64,000 bases of DNA from Flavobacterium fluviale. GTDB lineage: Bacteria > Bacteroidota > Bacteroidia > Flavobacteriales > Flavobacteriaceae. Of the stretch, positions 1-8,727 are shown one piece after another (the first letter of the stretch is position 1; every line of letters begins with the position of its first letter). The stretch covers positions 496,001-560,000 of the forward strand of contig NZ_CP030261.1 of NCBI RefSeq assembly GCF_003312915.1, read 5' to 3'. The notes beneath the pieces are model-generated. The model was not told where the DNA came from, searched no databases, and saw nothing but the letters and a program-made list of their open reading frames with translations. The position numbers were made by a program, and so were the translations under genes.

Positions 1-798
1 TACACGCTAAAATTTGATTCAGCACAAGTTTCAAAAATGGATTGGGGTTTTAAAAATGATCGTTTTTTCTTTAAAGCAAATTCAGTTGTAATCAATCATT
101 TTGACGCGAATATTTATCGTGGAAAAATGCCGAAAGATGATTTGAGCAAAAAATACCTTTACAATCATTTATTGCGAAATATAAAATTTCCGCTTCAAAT
201 TGACACATTGCAAGTTCTTAAATCAAAATTGGTCTACGAAGAAGAAATTGATTTTTCTAAAGGCCCAGGAGTTTTAAACTTTGATAAATTCAACCTGCAG
301 GCAACTAATCTGCGAAGTGGTTTTGGTTTGAAAAAGACGAATGATGTAAAAATTAAGGTAAAATGTATTTTCATGAAAACTTCGCCCCTCGATGTAGATT
401 GGAGCTTTAACGTTTTGGATAAAAATGACGGATTTCATATTCAAGGTGTAATTTCCAATTTTGATGTTCGCGCTATGGGACAATTCAGCAAGCCTTATAT
501 GAATGCCTCATTTACTGGAGTTTTTAACAAGTACCGATTTAATTTTTATGGAAATGATAATATCTCTAAAGGAAATGCTTCTTTGGATTATGATGATTTA
601 AAAGTAAAACTATACAAGAAAAAAGATCCTAAAAAAGAAGCCAAACTCAAATCGGCAATTGTCAATTTATTAGTCAAAAACGACTCCAAAGAAAAAGCAA
701 AAACAGCTGAAGTTGAATTGGAAAGGATCCAAGAAAAATCATTCTATAACTTTTTATGGAGAAGTATTGCAGAATCTTTGAAGAAGATTTTGATATAG
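1..798 (+). CDS. 3' part of a large conserved hypothetical protein (5' end outside window)
   Basis: The frame is open from base 1, so the start lies upstream of the window; 265 codons are visible, ending at TAG 796-798. The visible part alternates hydrophobic and polar residues as beta-strands do, then has a Lys/Glu-rich stretch and an amphipathic tail. This pattern recalls the C-terminal parts of large AsmA/TamB-like envelope proteins, but I do not recognise a specific family and that comparison is inference. There is no internal disruption. A hairpin at 899-922 may end its transcript. Confidence 0.8.
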   Translation, partial: YTLKFDSAQVSKMDWGFKNDRFFFKANSVVINHFDANIYRGKMPKDDLSKKYLYNHLLRNIKFPLQIDTLQVLKSKLVYEEEIDFSKGPGVLNFDKFNLQATNLRSGFGLKKTNDVKIKVKCIFMKTSPLDVDWSFNVLDKNDGFHIQGVISNFDVRAMGQFSKPYMNASFTGVFNKYRFNFYGNDNISKGNASLDYDDLKVKLYKKKDPKKEAKLKSAIVNLLVKNDSKEKAKTAEVELERIQEKSFYNFLWRSIAESLKKILI

Positions 799-806
799 TT
801 TTTTGA

Positions 807-884
807 AACGAACTACACGAATTCCCACTAAATTTTATTCGAAATATTTTAAAAATAATTCGTGGAAATTCGTGTAATTCGTGG
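807..884. repeat. Imperfect inverted repeat, ATTCGTG type
   Basis: Arms at 807-828 and 862-884 pair imperfectly around an AT-rich centre; the right arm holds two direct copies of ATTCGTG. It lies between the upstream gene's stop and a small hairpin. The sequence is typical of intergenic palindromic repeats in Flavobacterium genomes; no protein is encoded. Confidence 0.55.
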
Positions 885-898
885 CAGACAAAAATTTC

Positions 899-922
899 CA
901 AACCTGACAATTATCAGGTTTT
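899..922 (+). terminator. Possible intrinsic terminator of the upstream gene
   Basis: AACCTGA (901-907) pairs with TCAGGTT (914-920) across a 6-nt loop, extended by flanking A/T pairs. The following T tract is broken by an A run, so this is a weak terminator candidate. Confidence 0.35.
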
Positions 923-970
923 AAAAAATGTTTTTTCTCTTCATTTGTCTTTATTTTAACCCGAAGACAA

Positions 971-2782
971 ATGACAAAAAAGCCTTTACATACTTTTCAT
1001 ATTCCTGTAATGGGTCTTGCTTATACGATTGACAGCCCCATTCGTGTGGCGCAATATGGAATTTCGTCTGTAATTTCGATCGCCGATGATGATTTAATTG
1101 AAAAGATGCGTAATTTTTATAGCACTAAATTCAATATTCCTTACGAAGAAATCACTCAGAAATTTCACGATTACCGCGCCGAAAGAATTACTTCTTACTT
1201 AAATTTAGTTGACAAAATTGTAAAAGAAAAATTCGAAAATTTTAAGACGGAATTAGCCGAAAGCAAAACTGCTCTTGAAAACTTTATGTCGATGCTGCCG
1301 AATACTTCAGACATTAAAAAAGGATTTCAAAATTTACTGGATGACGGAATTGCTTTTAAAGAAAACATTCAGAATTATATCGAAACGCATCTTTTTCCCG
1401 GCGAAATCGACGTTAACATTATGACAAAATTAGACAAAGATAATTTTGTTAAAGACGAACAGCTTCCAATAGAATTTAATGATGCTCATGCTGCTTTAAG
1501 AGGTTTTGCAAAAAGTAATTTAGAATCTTCTGTGGTTCTTTCTGCTGGAATGAATCCGAGATTGTTCGGTTATTTTGAAAACTTCAAAGATTTTTTTCCA
1601 AATGAAAAAAACGAGCTTAAAAAGAAAATCATTTTAAAAGTGAGCGATTTTAGATCGGCAATGATTCAGGGAAATTTCTTGGCCAAAAAGGGACTTTGGG
1701 TTTCTGAATACCGAATTGAATCTGGTTTAAACTGCGGCGGTCACGCCTTTGCCACTGATGGACTCTTATTAGGCACTATTTTAGAAGAATTCAAGCAGAA
1801 AAAAGAACAATTGACACAATCGGCCCACGATTTAATGATTAGAGCTTTACAGCTCAAAAATCAAGTTTTTCCAGAAAATCCTTTAGAATTAAAAATTACA
1901 GTTCAAGGCGGTGTTGGAACTGCAGAAGAACATGAATTTTTATTAGACGAATACAAAGTCGATTCTGTCGGCTGGGGTTCTCCATTTTTATTGGTTCCCG
2001 AAGCAACATCTGTAGATAAAGAAACGAGAAGTTTATTGAAGAATGCCAAAGAAGACGATTTTTACCTAAGCCACATTTCGCCTTTGGGAGTTCCGTTTAA
2101 CACTTTACGAGGCACGACAAACGAAATCTTAAAACAAAAACGCATCGAAGAAAATAAAGCTGGAAGTTCCTGCCCAAAGAAATTTTTGGCTCTAAGTAAA
2201 GAATACGATCCGCACGGAATTTGTACGGCATCCAAAAAATATCAGGATATTAAACTAGAAGAATTAGAAGCCAAAAAAGATTCTCTAACTATCGAAGAAT
2301 TCGAAAAAAGCAAAATCAAAATAACAGAGAAATCTTGTCTGTGTGTTGGTTTAGCAAATGCTTCTTATCTTGAAAATGATATTAAAATAAAAGGACAATC
2401 GCAAGGCGTGGTAATTTGTCCGGGACCAAATCTGGCTTATTTTGATCAGGAAGTTTCTTTAAAAGATATGCTGCATCACATTTATCAAGGAAAATCGATT
2501 TTGCGAACTAATGATCGTCCGAATTTATTTGTGAAGGAATTAAAAATGTATGTTGATTATTTTAGAAATGAAATTGAAACTATTTCTGGAGAAGTAACGT
2601 CCAATCAGCTTAAAAAATGGAATTCTTTTAAAACAAATATTTTAGAAGGAATTGAATATTATCAAAATTTACTTTCATCAACTTTATACTTTAAAGCAGA
2701 AGCAGAAAAAATGAGGATTCAATTCAATTTCTATAAATCAGAATTGAATGCAATTCAAATTCCATCACCGCAATTAGCGTAA
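971..2782 (+). CDS. Conserved 603-residue protein with six clustered cysteines; function unknown
   Basis: I do not recognise a named family. The N-terminal third is helical and charged. From about residue 250 there are loops resembling FMN-binding TIM-barrel enzymes of the glutamate synthase type: SGLNCGGHAF near Cys255 and a QGGVGTAEEHEF stretch near residue 315. The C-terminal half carries Cys401, Cys418, Cys456, Cys458 and Cys483 in otherwise cysteine-poor sequence, which suggests metal or iron-sulfur binding (inference). It has no signal peptide and is probably cytoplasmic. It is monocistronic, with a strong terminator right after the stop. The start is chosen because no in-frame ATG lies nearby upstream. 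Confidence 0.9.
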   Translation: MTKKPLHTFHIPVMGLAYTIDSPIRVAQYGISSVISIADDDLIEKMRNFYSTKFNIPYEEITQKFHDYRAERITSYLNLVDKIVKEKFENFKTELAESKTALENFMSMLPNTSDIKKGFQNLLDDGIAFKENIQNYIETHLFPGEIDVNIMTKLDKDNFVKDEQLPIEFNDAHAALRGFAKSNLESSVVLSAGMNPRLFGYFENFKDFFPNEKNELKKKIILKVSDFRSAMIQGNFLAKKGLWVSEYRIESGLNCGGHAFATDGLLLGTILEEFKQKKEQLTQSAHDLMIRALQLKNQVFPENPLELKITVQGGVGTAEEHEFLLDEYKVDSVGWGSPFLLVPEATSVDKETRSLLKNAKEDDFYLSHISPLGVPFNTLRGTTNEILKQKRIEENKAGSSCPKKFLALSKEYDPHGICTASKKYQDIKLEELEAKKDSLTIEEFEKSKIKITEKSCLCVGLANASYLENDIKIKGQSQGVVICPGPNLAYFDQEVSLKDMLHHIYQGKSILRTNDRPNLFVKELKMYVDYFRNEIETISGEVTSNQLKKWNSFKTNILEGIEYYQNLLSSTLYFKAEAEKMRIQFNFYKSELNAIQIPSPQLA

Positions 2783-2786
2783 AACA

Positions 2787-2819
2787 AAACGCCGATTTAG
2801 GATTCTAAATCGGCGTTTT
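2787..2819. terminator. Bidirectional intrinsic terminator
   Basis: A near-perfect 14-15 bp stem (2787-2800 with 2805-2819) has a 4-nt loop, with an A run on the left and a T run on the right. It can end both the plus-strand gene stopping at 2782 and the minus-strand lipoprotein gene stopping at 2836. Confidence 0.85.
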
Positions 2820-2835
2820 TTATAAAGATTTATTG

Positions 2836-3276
2836 CTATTCTTTTTTCTTTTTACTGTCAATTACAGCACCAGTCCCAGTTCCTAAAGCGGCACCGGCTA
2901 ATCCTCCAATTACAGCACCTTCGCCTTTTTTCTTACTGACGATTGCTCCAGTTGCAGCACCAACCCCCGCACCAATCACAGCACCTTTAGCAGTTGCGCT
3001 CCAGCCTTTCTTTTTGGTTGTAGTAGTAGTTGTTGCAGTATTTCCGTTTGTAGCCTGCTGATGCACCACTACAACTTTCTCTTTTTCAGATTCAACTCTT
3101 TGCTCTTCTTTTATCTTAGCCATTTCCGTCTTCATTGAATCGATAACTCGTTGCTTATTAATCTCAACTTTCATTGAATCAATACTGGCTTGCTTGGCTT
3201 TATTTAAATCTTGTTTACTTTGATTTTGACAAGAAGTTAAAAGAATCGCCGCTAAAATTATATATAAGCCTTTCAT
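2836..3276 (-). CDS. Glycine-zipper lipoprotein
   Basis: A 146-residue lipoprotein: the signal peptide ends in the lipobox LLTSC with the lipidated Cys at 16. A Lys/Glu-rich coiled-coil-like segment follows (about 25-70), then a run of six threonines. A C-terminal glycine zipper (about residues 97-138) repeats GAVIGAGVGAATGAI and GAVIGGLAGAALGTG. Such zippers insert into or bind membranes in outer-membrane lipoproteins of the SlyB/YMGG type. The specific role is unknown. The gene stands alone between two terminator-like hairpins. Confidence 0.88.
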   Translation of the reverse strand: MKGLYIILAAILLTSCQNQSKQDLNKAKQASIDSMKVEINKQRVIDSMKTEMAKIKEEQRVESEKEKVVVVHQQATNGNTATTTTTTKKKGWSATAKGAVIGAGVGAATGAIVSKKKGEGAVIGGLAGAALGTGTGAVIDSKKKKE

Positions 3277-3408
3277 GATTATAGTTTTAATAATTATACA
3301 TTACAAAATACGGAATATCTGCTATAATGCTTATTACAGAATTCTTTTGAAAGGTTATAAGATTTGAAGATTTTAATGTTTGAATTGGATATTTAAATTG
3401 ATAAATTA

Positions 3409-3600
3409 ATCTCGCAAAGGCACAGAGTCGCAAAGTTTTTTCTCATCACTCCTTTCTTCGGAATATAAAAAAGGGCTTTAGCCAAACTTTTACAGTTTGG
3501 CTAAAGCCCTTTTGATTTGCGTTTTTTATTGTCATCCAGCTAAAGCTGGACGCTATTCAAATTTTAAGATTAACTTTCCGACTCTGCGCCTTTGCAAGAT
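3409..3600. repeat. Long imperfect inverted repeat of the GCAAAG type
   Basis: Arms 3409-3430 and 3579-3600 are near reverse complements (CTCGCAAAGGCACAGAGTCG against its complement). They enclose the kynU terminator hairpin and a second small palindrome (TCCAGC/GCTGGA, about 3535-3550). It fills most of the gene-free stretch 3277-3610, and no coding sequence is seen there. Confidence 0.6.
3465..3513 (-). terminator. Intrinsic terminator of kynU
   Basis: A perfect 19-bp stem (3469-3487 with 3495-3513) has a 7-nt loop. On the minus strand it is followed by a run of six Ts, about 100 bp after the kynU stop. Confidence 0.75.
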
Positions 3601-3610
3601 CCACCAACTT

Positions 3611-4888
3611 TTACTTCCCTAAAATTCCTGTTTTTAGAATTTGTCCGAAATCGTACATATCTTCATAAGAACAATATAATGGAACTGGAGCTAAACGAAT
3701 TACGTTTGGTTCACGCCAGTCTGTAATTACTCCGTTTTTCATTAAATAATCGAATAAGCTCCTTCCTTCTCCATGAAGAAAAACTGATAATTGTGAAGCT
3801 CTTTCTTCTGGATTTGAAGGTGTAATAATTTCAAAATTTCCTTTTACTTCCTTATCAATTTCGTGCAGAATAAATTCTAAATAAGAGGTAATATGATCAC
3901 GTTTTGCAATTAAAGCGTCCATTCCAACTTCAGCAAACATTTCTACAGAAGCCAAATATGGTGCTAAAGAAAGAACTGGAAGATTACTAATCTGCCATCC
4001 TCCTGCTCCATGAACTGGATCAAAGTTAGGTTCCATTTTAAAACGGCGTTCTTTATTGTGTCCCCACCAGCCTGCAAAACGCGGTAAATCTGGATCGTTG
4101 TGATGTCTTTCGTGAACAAAAACTCCAGAAGCATTTCCAGGTCCTGAGTTCATATATTTATAACTGCACCAAGCTGCAAAATCTACATTCCAATCATGCA
4201 GTTCTAATTTGATATTTCCAGCAGCATGTGCGAGATCCCAGCCGACTTTTGCACCCGCTTTTTGTGCGGCAGCAGTAATAGTTTTTATGTCGAAAACTTG
4301 CCCCGTATAATAATTTACACCTCCAATTAAAACCAAAGCCAGTTCATCGCCAACTTCTTCAATTTTTGACAGAACATCTTCAAGACGAATATTGTGTTCG
4401 CCTTCGCGACGTTTAATTTCTACGATAGCATCTTCTGGTTTATATCCATGAAAATGAACCTGACTTTGAAACATATATTGATCTGATGGAAATGCTTTTT
4501 CTTCGCAGATAATTTTATAACGCTTTCCTTTTGGCTGATAAAAAGAAACCATTAATAAATGAAGATTTACCGTCAAAGTATTCATTACAGTAACTTCGGA
4601 CGGAAGTGCACCTACAATTTTACTCAACGGTTCTGCAAATCTTTCTTGATAATCCCACCAAGGTTTTTGTGCATAAAAGTGACCTTCGACAGCCAATTCT
4701 GCCCAGTCATTCATTACTTCATCTACATAAGCTTTGGTGCGTTTTGGCTGTAATCCTAAAGAGTTTCCTGTGAAATATATAACACGTTTATCATTCACTT
4801 TTGGAAAAATAAATTCGTTTTGATAATGATTTAATGCATCTTGAGCATCAAGTTGTTTCGCGAATTCGCGTGTATTTTGAAAAGTCAT
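3611..4888 (-). CDS. kynU: Kynureninase (EC 3.7.1.3)
   Basis: A PLP-dependent hydrolase that cleaves kynurenine to anthranilate and alanine (or 3-hydroxykynurenine to 3-hydroxyanthranilate) in tryptophan catabolism or NAD synthesis. The 425-residue length fits the family. Visible marks: substrate/PLP region YFTGNSLGLQP near residue 38; the aspartate in GWDLAHAAG (about 217-224); and the Schiff-base lysine in WCSYKYMNSGPG at Lys244. The C-terminal small domain is complete. No other kynurenine-pathway gene lies in the window. It appears monocistronic, with its own terminator at 3465-3513. Confidence 0.96.
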   Translation of the reverse strand: MTFQNTREFAKQLDAQDALNHYQNEFIFPKVNDKRVIYFTGNSLGLQPKRTKAYVDEVMNDWAELAVEGHFYAQKPWWDYQERFAEPLSKIVGALPSEVTVMNTLTVNLHLLMVSFYQPKGKRYKIICEEKAFPSDQYMFQSQVHFHGYKPEDAIVEIKRREGEHNIRLEDVLSKIEEVGDELALVLIGGVNYYTGQVFDIKTITAAAQKAGAKVGWDLAHAAGNIKLELHDWNVDFAAWCSYKYMNSGPGNASGVFVHERHHNDPDLPRFAGWWGHNKERRFKMEPNFDPVHGAGGWQISNLPVLSLAPYLASVEMFAEVGMDALIAKRDHITSYLEFILHEIDKEVKGNFEIITPSNPEERASQLSVFLHGEGRSLFDYLMKNGVITDWREPNVIRLAPVPLYCSYEDMYDFGQILKTGILGK

Positions 4889-4937
4889 TGTGTTTTTGTT
4901 TTGGATGCTAAAATAACAAATTTTGTTTGTTTTGTTT

Positions 4938-5216
4938 CAGGTTTCAAAATTTCAGGTTTCAAGTTTCAAGTTTCAGATTTCAGGTTGATATGCTTTGTGT
5001 GTTTAACCGCAAAGTGCGCAAAGATTTTATCAAGGTTGACGTTTACAAACACTAAGTTCGCAAAGCTTTGCGTTCTTTAGCACTTGGCAGACACAAACTG
5101 AGCAAAAAAACTTTGCGCACTTTGCGGTTAATCACACGAGCGTCAACTTGAAACCTGAAACCTTAAACTTGAAACTTAAAACTTGAAACTTGAAACCTCA
5201 AATTTGAAACTTGAAA
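4938..5216. repeat. Long nested inverted repeat, GTTTCAAG units around a GCAAAG palindrome
   Basis: A perfect 21-bp inverted pair (5003-5023 with 5111-5131, core CCGCAAAGTGCGCAAAG) is flanked on the left by repeated GTTTCA-type units and on the right by complementary TTGAAAC-type units. The whole stretch could fold as one imperfect hairpin of about 280 nt. It fills the gap between kynU and queA and encodes nothing convincing. Confidence 0.6.
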
Positions 5217-5233
5217 CAAAACTATAAAAACAG

Positions 5234-5267
5234 AAAACCCGACAGGTTTTAAAACTTGTCGGGTTTC
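5234..5267 (-). terminator. Intrinsic terminator of queA
   Basis: AAACCCGACAGGTTTT pairs with AAAACTTGTCGGGTTT with a single G-T mismatch, followed on the minus strand by a T-rich tract. It lies 20 bp past the queA stop. Near-identical AAACCCG palindromes occur at 37759-37790 and 37827-37859. Confidence 0.8.
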
Positions 5268-5286
5268 TTTATGAAATAAATTCACA

Positions 5287-6336
5287 TTATAAAATTAACA
5301 TCGCGTCTCCGTAAGAATAGAATTTGTATCCTTCTTTGATCGCTTCGTCGTATGCTTTTTTCATTAAATCATGACCACAGAACGCAGAAATCATCATTAA
5401 TAATGTTGATTTTGGTGTGTGGAAATTTGTAATCATACAGTTTGCAATACTGAAATCGTGAGGAGGGAAAATAAATTTATTTGTCCATCCTTCGTACGGA
5501 TTTAAAGTATTTTGAGAAGAAACAGAACTTTCGATTGCACGCATAGAAGTTGTTCCTACTGCACAAATACGTTTTTTCTTTGCTTTCGCCTCATTTACAA
5601 TATCACAAGCTTGTTGATTGATAATCAATTCTTCTGAATCCATTTTGTGTTTAGATAAATCTTCAACCTCAACTGGATTGAAAGTTCCTAAACCAACGTG
5701 TAAAGTTACCTCAGCAAAATTTACTCCTTTGATTTCTAATTTTTTCAAAAGGTGTTTTGAAAAGTGTAAACCAGCAGTTGGCGCTGCTACAGCTCCTTCT
5801 TCTTTTGCGTAGATAGTCTGGTACCTTTCCGCATCTTCGGCAGTTACTTCTCTGTTGATGTATTTGGGAATTGGAGTTTCTCCAAGTTCTGTCAATTTGT
5901 TTCTGAATTCTTCGTAAGACCCATCGTATAAGAAACGTAAAGTTCTACCACGAGAAGTTGTATTATCAATTACCTCAGCAACTAATGAATCATCGTCACC
6001 AAAATAAAGTTTATTACCAATACGGATTTTTCTAGCAGGATCTACTAAAACGTCCCAAAGGCGCTGCTCAGAATTTAATTCTCTTAATAAGAAAACCTCA
6101 ATTCTAGCCCCAGTTTTTTCTTTGTTTCCGTACAAACGTGCAGGGAAAACTTTTGTATTATTAAGAATTAAAACGTCTCCATCATCAAAATAGTTGATAA
6201 CGTCTTTAAACATTTTATGTTCGATAGTGTTTTTTTTACGATCAATTACCATTAAACGAGATTCATCTCTGTTCTCTGCTGGAAATTCAGCCAAAAGTTC
6301 TTTCGGTAAATTGAAATTGAAGTGTGATAATTTCAT
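5287..6336 (-). CDS. queA: S-adenosylmethionine:tRNA ribosyltransferase-isomerase
   Basis: QueA transfers the ribosyl part of S-adenosylmethionine to 7-aminomethyl-7-deazaguanine in tRNA, forming epoxyqueuosine at the wobble base of GUN anticodons. The 349-residue protein is full length and starts with the family signature [18 protein letters not shown]. It carries the conserved [10 protein letters not shown] block (near residue 185) and a [20 protein letters not shown] block (near 220), both typical of QueA. The start is supported by a promoter at 6400-6432 that leaves about 57 nt of 5' UTR. The neighbours are not queuosine genes. Confidence 0.96.
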   Translation of the reverse strand: MKLSHFNFNLPKELLAEFPAENRDESRLMVIDRKKNTIEHKMFKDVINYFDDGDVLILNNTKVFPARLYGNKEKTGARIEVFLLRELNSEQRLWDVLVDPARKIRIGNKLYFGDDDSLVAEVIDNTTSRGRTLRFLYDGSYEEFRNKLTELGETPIPKYINREVTAEDAERYQTIYAKEEGAVAAPTAGLHFSKHLLKKLEIKGVNFAEVTLHVGLGTFNPVEVEDLSKHKMDSEELIINQQACDIVNEAKAKKKRICAVGTTSMRAIESSVSSQNTLNPYEGWTNKFIFPPHDFSIANCMITNFHTPKSTLLMMISAFCGHDLMKKAYDEAIKEGYKFYSYGDAMLIL

Positions 6337-6399
6337 ATTTGAAGTTAGATTTTAAAATATCAATCTTAGACTTTTTTATCTAAAATTTTAAATCGCCTG

Positions 6400-6432
6400 C
6401 AAATATACGATTGTGAGATAGGCGTTGTCAAG
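6400..6432 (-). promoter_or_regulatory. Bacteroidota-type promoter of queA
   Basis: On the minus strand CTTG (6432-6429) is followed after 21 nt by TATATTTG (6407-6400). This matches the known -33 TTTG / -7 TAnnTTTG pattern with one mismatch in the -33 box. Confidence 0.65.
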
Positions 6433-6530
6433 TGTTTTGACGTTTATTTTCAAAAGTCCTTGATTTTGTGCGGTTTCGGGAAGCATTAAAAATGTTTTTT
6501 TTCTTACACAAACCTGTTCAACGTATTATT

Positions 6531-6628
6531 GTCATTTCGACGAAGGAGAAATCTTCAGAAGTAGCTCGACAAAGATTGGATTTTCGTTGCGGAGTTACTT
6601 ACGAAGATTTCTCCTACGTCGAAATGAC
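6531..6628. repeat. About 98-bp inverted-repeat element, copy 1
   Basis: GTCATTTCGACGAAGGAGAA plus ATCTTC (6531-6556) is repeated in inverted form at 6603-6628 with one mismatch. A second copy lies at 19901-20002. It looks like a non-autonomous mobile or REP-type element; an open frame crossing it is an artefact. Confidence 0.75.
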
Positions 6629-6663
6629 AAATTTTACGATTATACTCAAATTCGAACATAAAA

Positions 6664-6691
6664 AAACCTCTGGTTGAAACGTGAGGCTATG
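6664..6691 (+). repeat. Degenerate REP-like hairpin (CCCGTGG family)
   Basis: CCTCTGGTTGAAACGTGAGG followed by CTATG matches the hairpin unit at 25798-25872 and 63744-63950 with several substitutions. It lies 3' of aroA and may serve as a weak terminator. Confidence 0.45.
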
Positions 6692-6707
6692 TTTTTGCTC
6701 TTTTATT

Positions 6708-6738
6708 TAAATGAACTTATATAACTTATATGGTTCAA
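6708..6738. repeat. Half-copy of the ACTTATATAACTTATATGGTT repeat
   Basis: The sequence ACTTATATAACTTATATGG is nearly the same as the right arm of the complete palindrome at 33623-33699. Here only one arm is present, just downstream of the aroA stop. Confidence 0.55.
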
Positions 6739-6744
6739 TTATTT

Positions 6745-7974
6745 CTACAATTCTGAAACTTGGAAGTTCAAAGCTTTCAAATCGTTCCAAAAATCTGGGT
6801 ATGATTTAGAAACTACTTCTGCATCATCGATAATAATTGGAACCTTTATTGCTAAAGGTGCAAAAGCCATTGCCATACGGTGATCGTTGTATGTTGCAAT
6901 ATGAACATCTTGATTAATATTTTCAGAACGTTCTAAAGTCAAGCTGTCATTGGTTACAGAAATATTGGCACCTAATTTTGTAAGCTCAATTCTTAAAGCT
7001 TCTAATCTGTCCGTTTCTTTGATTTTTAAAGTATGAAGACCAGTTAAGTGACATCCAATGCCTAACCCTAAACAGGTTACTACAATTGTCTGTGCAATAT
7101 CTGGTGTGTTGTTCAATTCAAAATTTACGTCTTGATAATTGAATCCAGAAACTTTTTCCAATGTCATTTTATTGTTTTGGAAAGTAGTTTTCACTCCCAT
7201 TTTTTCATAAAGTGAAACCAATTCTGAGTCTCCCTGTAAACTGTTTTCTTTATAACTGCTTAGAGTTATTTTTGCAGCATCTGCCAAAGCCACAAGACTA
7301 AAGAAATAAGAGGCAGAACTCCAGTCTGATTCTACGACCATTTCTTTTGATGCGACTGCTTCTTTTGGAAAAACTTTGATTACGTTTCCTTCAAAACTAG
7401 TTTGAATATCTAAATCATTTAAAAGAGCCAAAGTCATTTTAATATATGGAATTGAAGTGATTTCTCCTTCTAAAGTCAGTTCTAAACCATTATCTAGTTT
7501 TGACGCTACTAATAAAAGTGCCGAAATATATTGACTGCTTACATTTGCAGCTAATTTTACTTTTGAAGCCGTAACTTTTTTCCCTTTGATTCTGATTGGC
7601 GGATAACCTTCTTCTTTCTCATATGAAATCTCAACTCCTAATTGGGCCAAAGCTTCAACCAAAATTTTGATTGGTCGTTCCTGCATTCTGGTTGATCCTG
7701 TCAGTACAACTTCTCTGCCTTCGTTAACAGAAAAATAAGCTGTAAGAAAACGCATGGCAGTTCCTGCGTGATGTATGTCTACAATTTCGTCATTTCCTGC
7801 AAGGGCTTTCTGCATTACTTCGCTGTCATCTGAGTTTGAAGTATTGGCTAAAGTGATATTTGGAAATAAAGCTTTTAGTAATAATAAGCGATTGGTTTCA
7901 CTTTTAGAACCAGTGATATTTAGTTGCGAATTATCAATAGTGAATATTGAATTCGTGCTTAATTTTAAATTCAT
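6745..7974 (-). CDS. aroA: 3-phosphoshikimate 1-carboxyvinyltransferase (EPSP synthase)
   Basis: Joins phosphoenolpyruvate and shikimate 3-phosphate in the sixth step of the shikimate pathway. The 409 residues cover both halves of the inside-out barrel: N-terminal TGSKSETNR with the substrate-binding Lys at 24, MRFLTAYFS near 73, a TDRLEALRIELTKLG block near 320, and YNDHRMAMAFAPLA near 365. It is shorter than the E. coli enzyme (427) but complete. It is unlinked to the aromatic operon 10 kb away. No clear promoter was found. The two repeats after its stop are not coding. Confidence 0.96.
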   Translation of the reverse strand: MNLKLSTNSIFTIDNSQLNITGSKSETNRLLLLKALFPNITLANTSNSDDSEVMQKALAGNDEIVDIHHAGTAMRFLTAYFSVNEGREVVLTGSTRMQERPIKILVEALAQLGVEISYEKEEGYPPIRIKGKKVTASKVKLAANVSSQYISALLLVASKLDNGLELTLEGEITSIPYIKMTLALLNDLDIQTSFEGNVIKVFPKEAVASKEMVVESDWSSASYFFSLVALADAAKITLSSYKENSLQGDSELVSLYEKMGVKTTFQNNKMTLEKVSGFNYQDVNFELNNTPDIAQTIVVTCLGLGIGCHLTGLHTLKIKETDRLEALRIELTKLGANISVTNDSLTLERSENINQDVHIATYNDHRMAMAFAPLAIKVPIIIDDAEVVSKSYPDFWNDLKALNFQVSEL

Positions 7975-8108
7975 TTTTTTAATTGTAAGTTGTGAATTAT
8001 GAATTATGAATGATTAGAAACATAATTCAGCCCCGCAATTTACCACTCCCCATTCATAATTCAAAATTCAAAACTCATAATTCAAAACTTATGAGTGATA
8101 TTTCACAA

Positions 8109-8435
8109 TTATTTTAATTTATCGTTGTTTTTATGACGATCTTTATCTCTAACCGATTTTAAGTCCATTTTTTTATCAAAAGCCGCTTGTAAATCGATTC
8201 CCGTTTGATTGGCCAGACATAAAACCACGAAAACAACATCGGCTAATTCTTCACCCAAATCTTTGTTTTTATCGCTTTCTTTTTCAGATTGTTCTCCGTA
8301 TCTGCGCGCAATGATTCTTGCTACTTCTCCAACTTCCTCTGTTAATTGAGCCATGTTTGTTAATTCGTTAAAATAACGAACACCATGTTCTTTTATCCAG
8401 GTATCAACATCTAATTGGGCATTTTTTAAATCCAT
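8109..8435 (-). CDS. MazG-like nucleotide pyrophosphohydrolase
   Basis: A small all-alpha NTP pyrophosphohydrolase-type protein (108 residues). The Mg-binding pattern is visible as TEEVGEVARIIARR (about 32-45) and LGEELADVVFVVLCL (about 61-75), the EExxE...ExxD signature. Family members hydrolyse nucleoside or deoxynucleoside triphosphates to monophosphates; substrate cannot be told from sequence. A three-base gap separates it from the decayed DUF3857 fragment upstream, so it probably shares that transcript. Confidence 0.88.
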   Translation of the reverse strand: MDLKNAQLDVDTWIKEHGVRYFNELTNMAQLTEEVGEVARIIARRYGEQSEKESDKNKDLGEELADVVFVVLCLANQTGIDLQAAFDKKMDLKSVRDKDRHKNNDKLK

Positions 8436-8437
8436 CT

Positions 8438-8695
8438 TTAAGCTTTTTTTAGAACAATTTTTTTGTTTTGACTAACAATCATTTTTTGAAAAAGGGTTTT
8501 CAATGCATCGTAGTCCTCTGCAGCAAAAATACTATTGTTAATGTCTTTTGAAAAGCTAAATTGAATTTTGTTTCCTTCGCTTAAAACATTTAACATTAAA
8601 CTTAAAGAATTGTCCTCAAGCGAAAATTTTGCCGGTTCAGGAAGCTTCAAATCCATAGGCTTTTGGAATTTCCAAATTCACAAAAAAATTTCTTG
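8438..8695 (-). pseudogene. Frameshifted C-terminal remnant of a third DUF3857 protein
   Basis: The open frame 8438-8656 (72 codons) is not an independent gene: LPEPAKFSLEDN through KKIVLKKA aligns end to end with the last 70 residues of the neighbour at 8728-10746 (LPAPALVTMENN to EKIVLKRI). Upstream in another frame, about 8659-8695, LEIPKAYGFEA matches that neighbour's IKIPDGFAVET, so one frameshift separates the parts near 8650. The rest of the gene is missing. I infer a tandem duplicate that decayed to its tail. The short frame could still be translated, but nothing suggests function. Confidence 0.75.
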
Positions 8696-8727
8696 CTTTG
8701 GAAATCCAAAAGAGATCCCATAATATA

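Noticed and set aside
6468..6677. A 69-codon open frame downstream of queA promoter region
   Set aside because: It crosses the inverted-repeat element 6531-6628 and has no homologous look or promoter.
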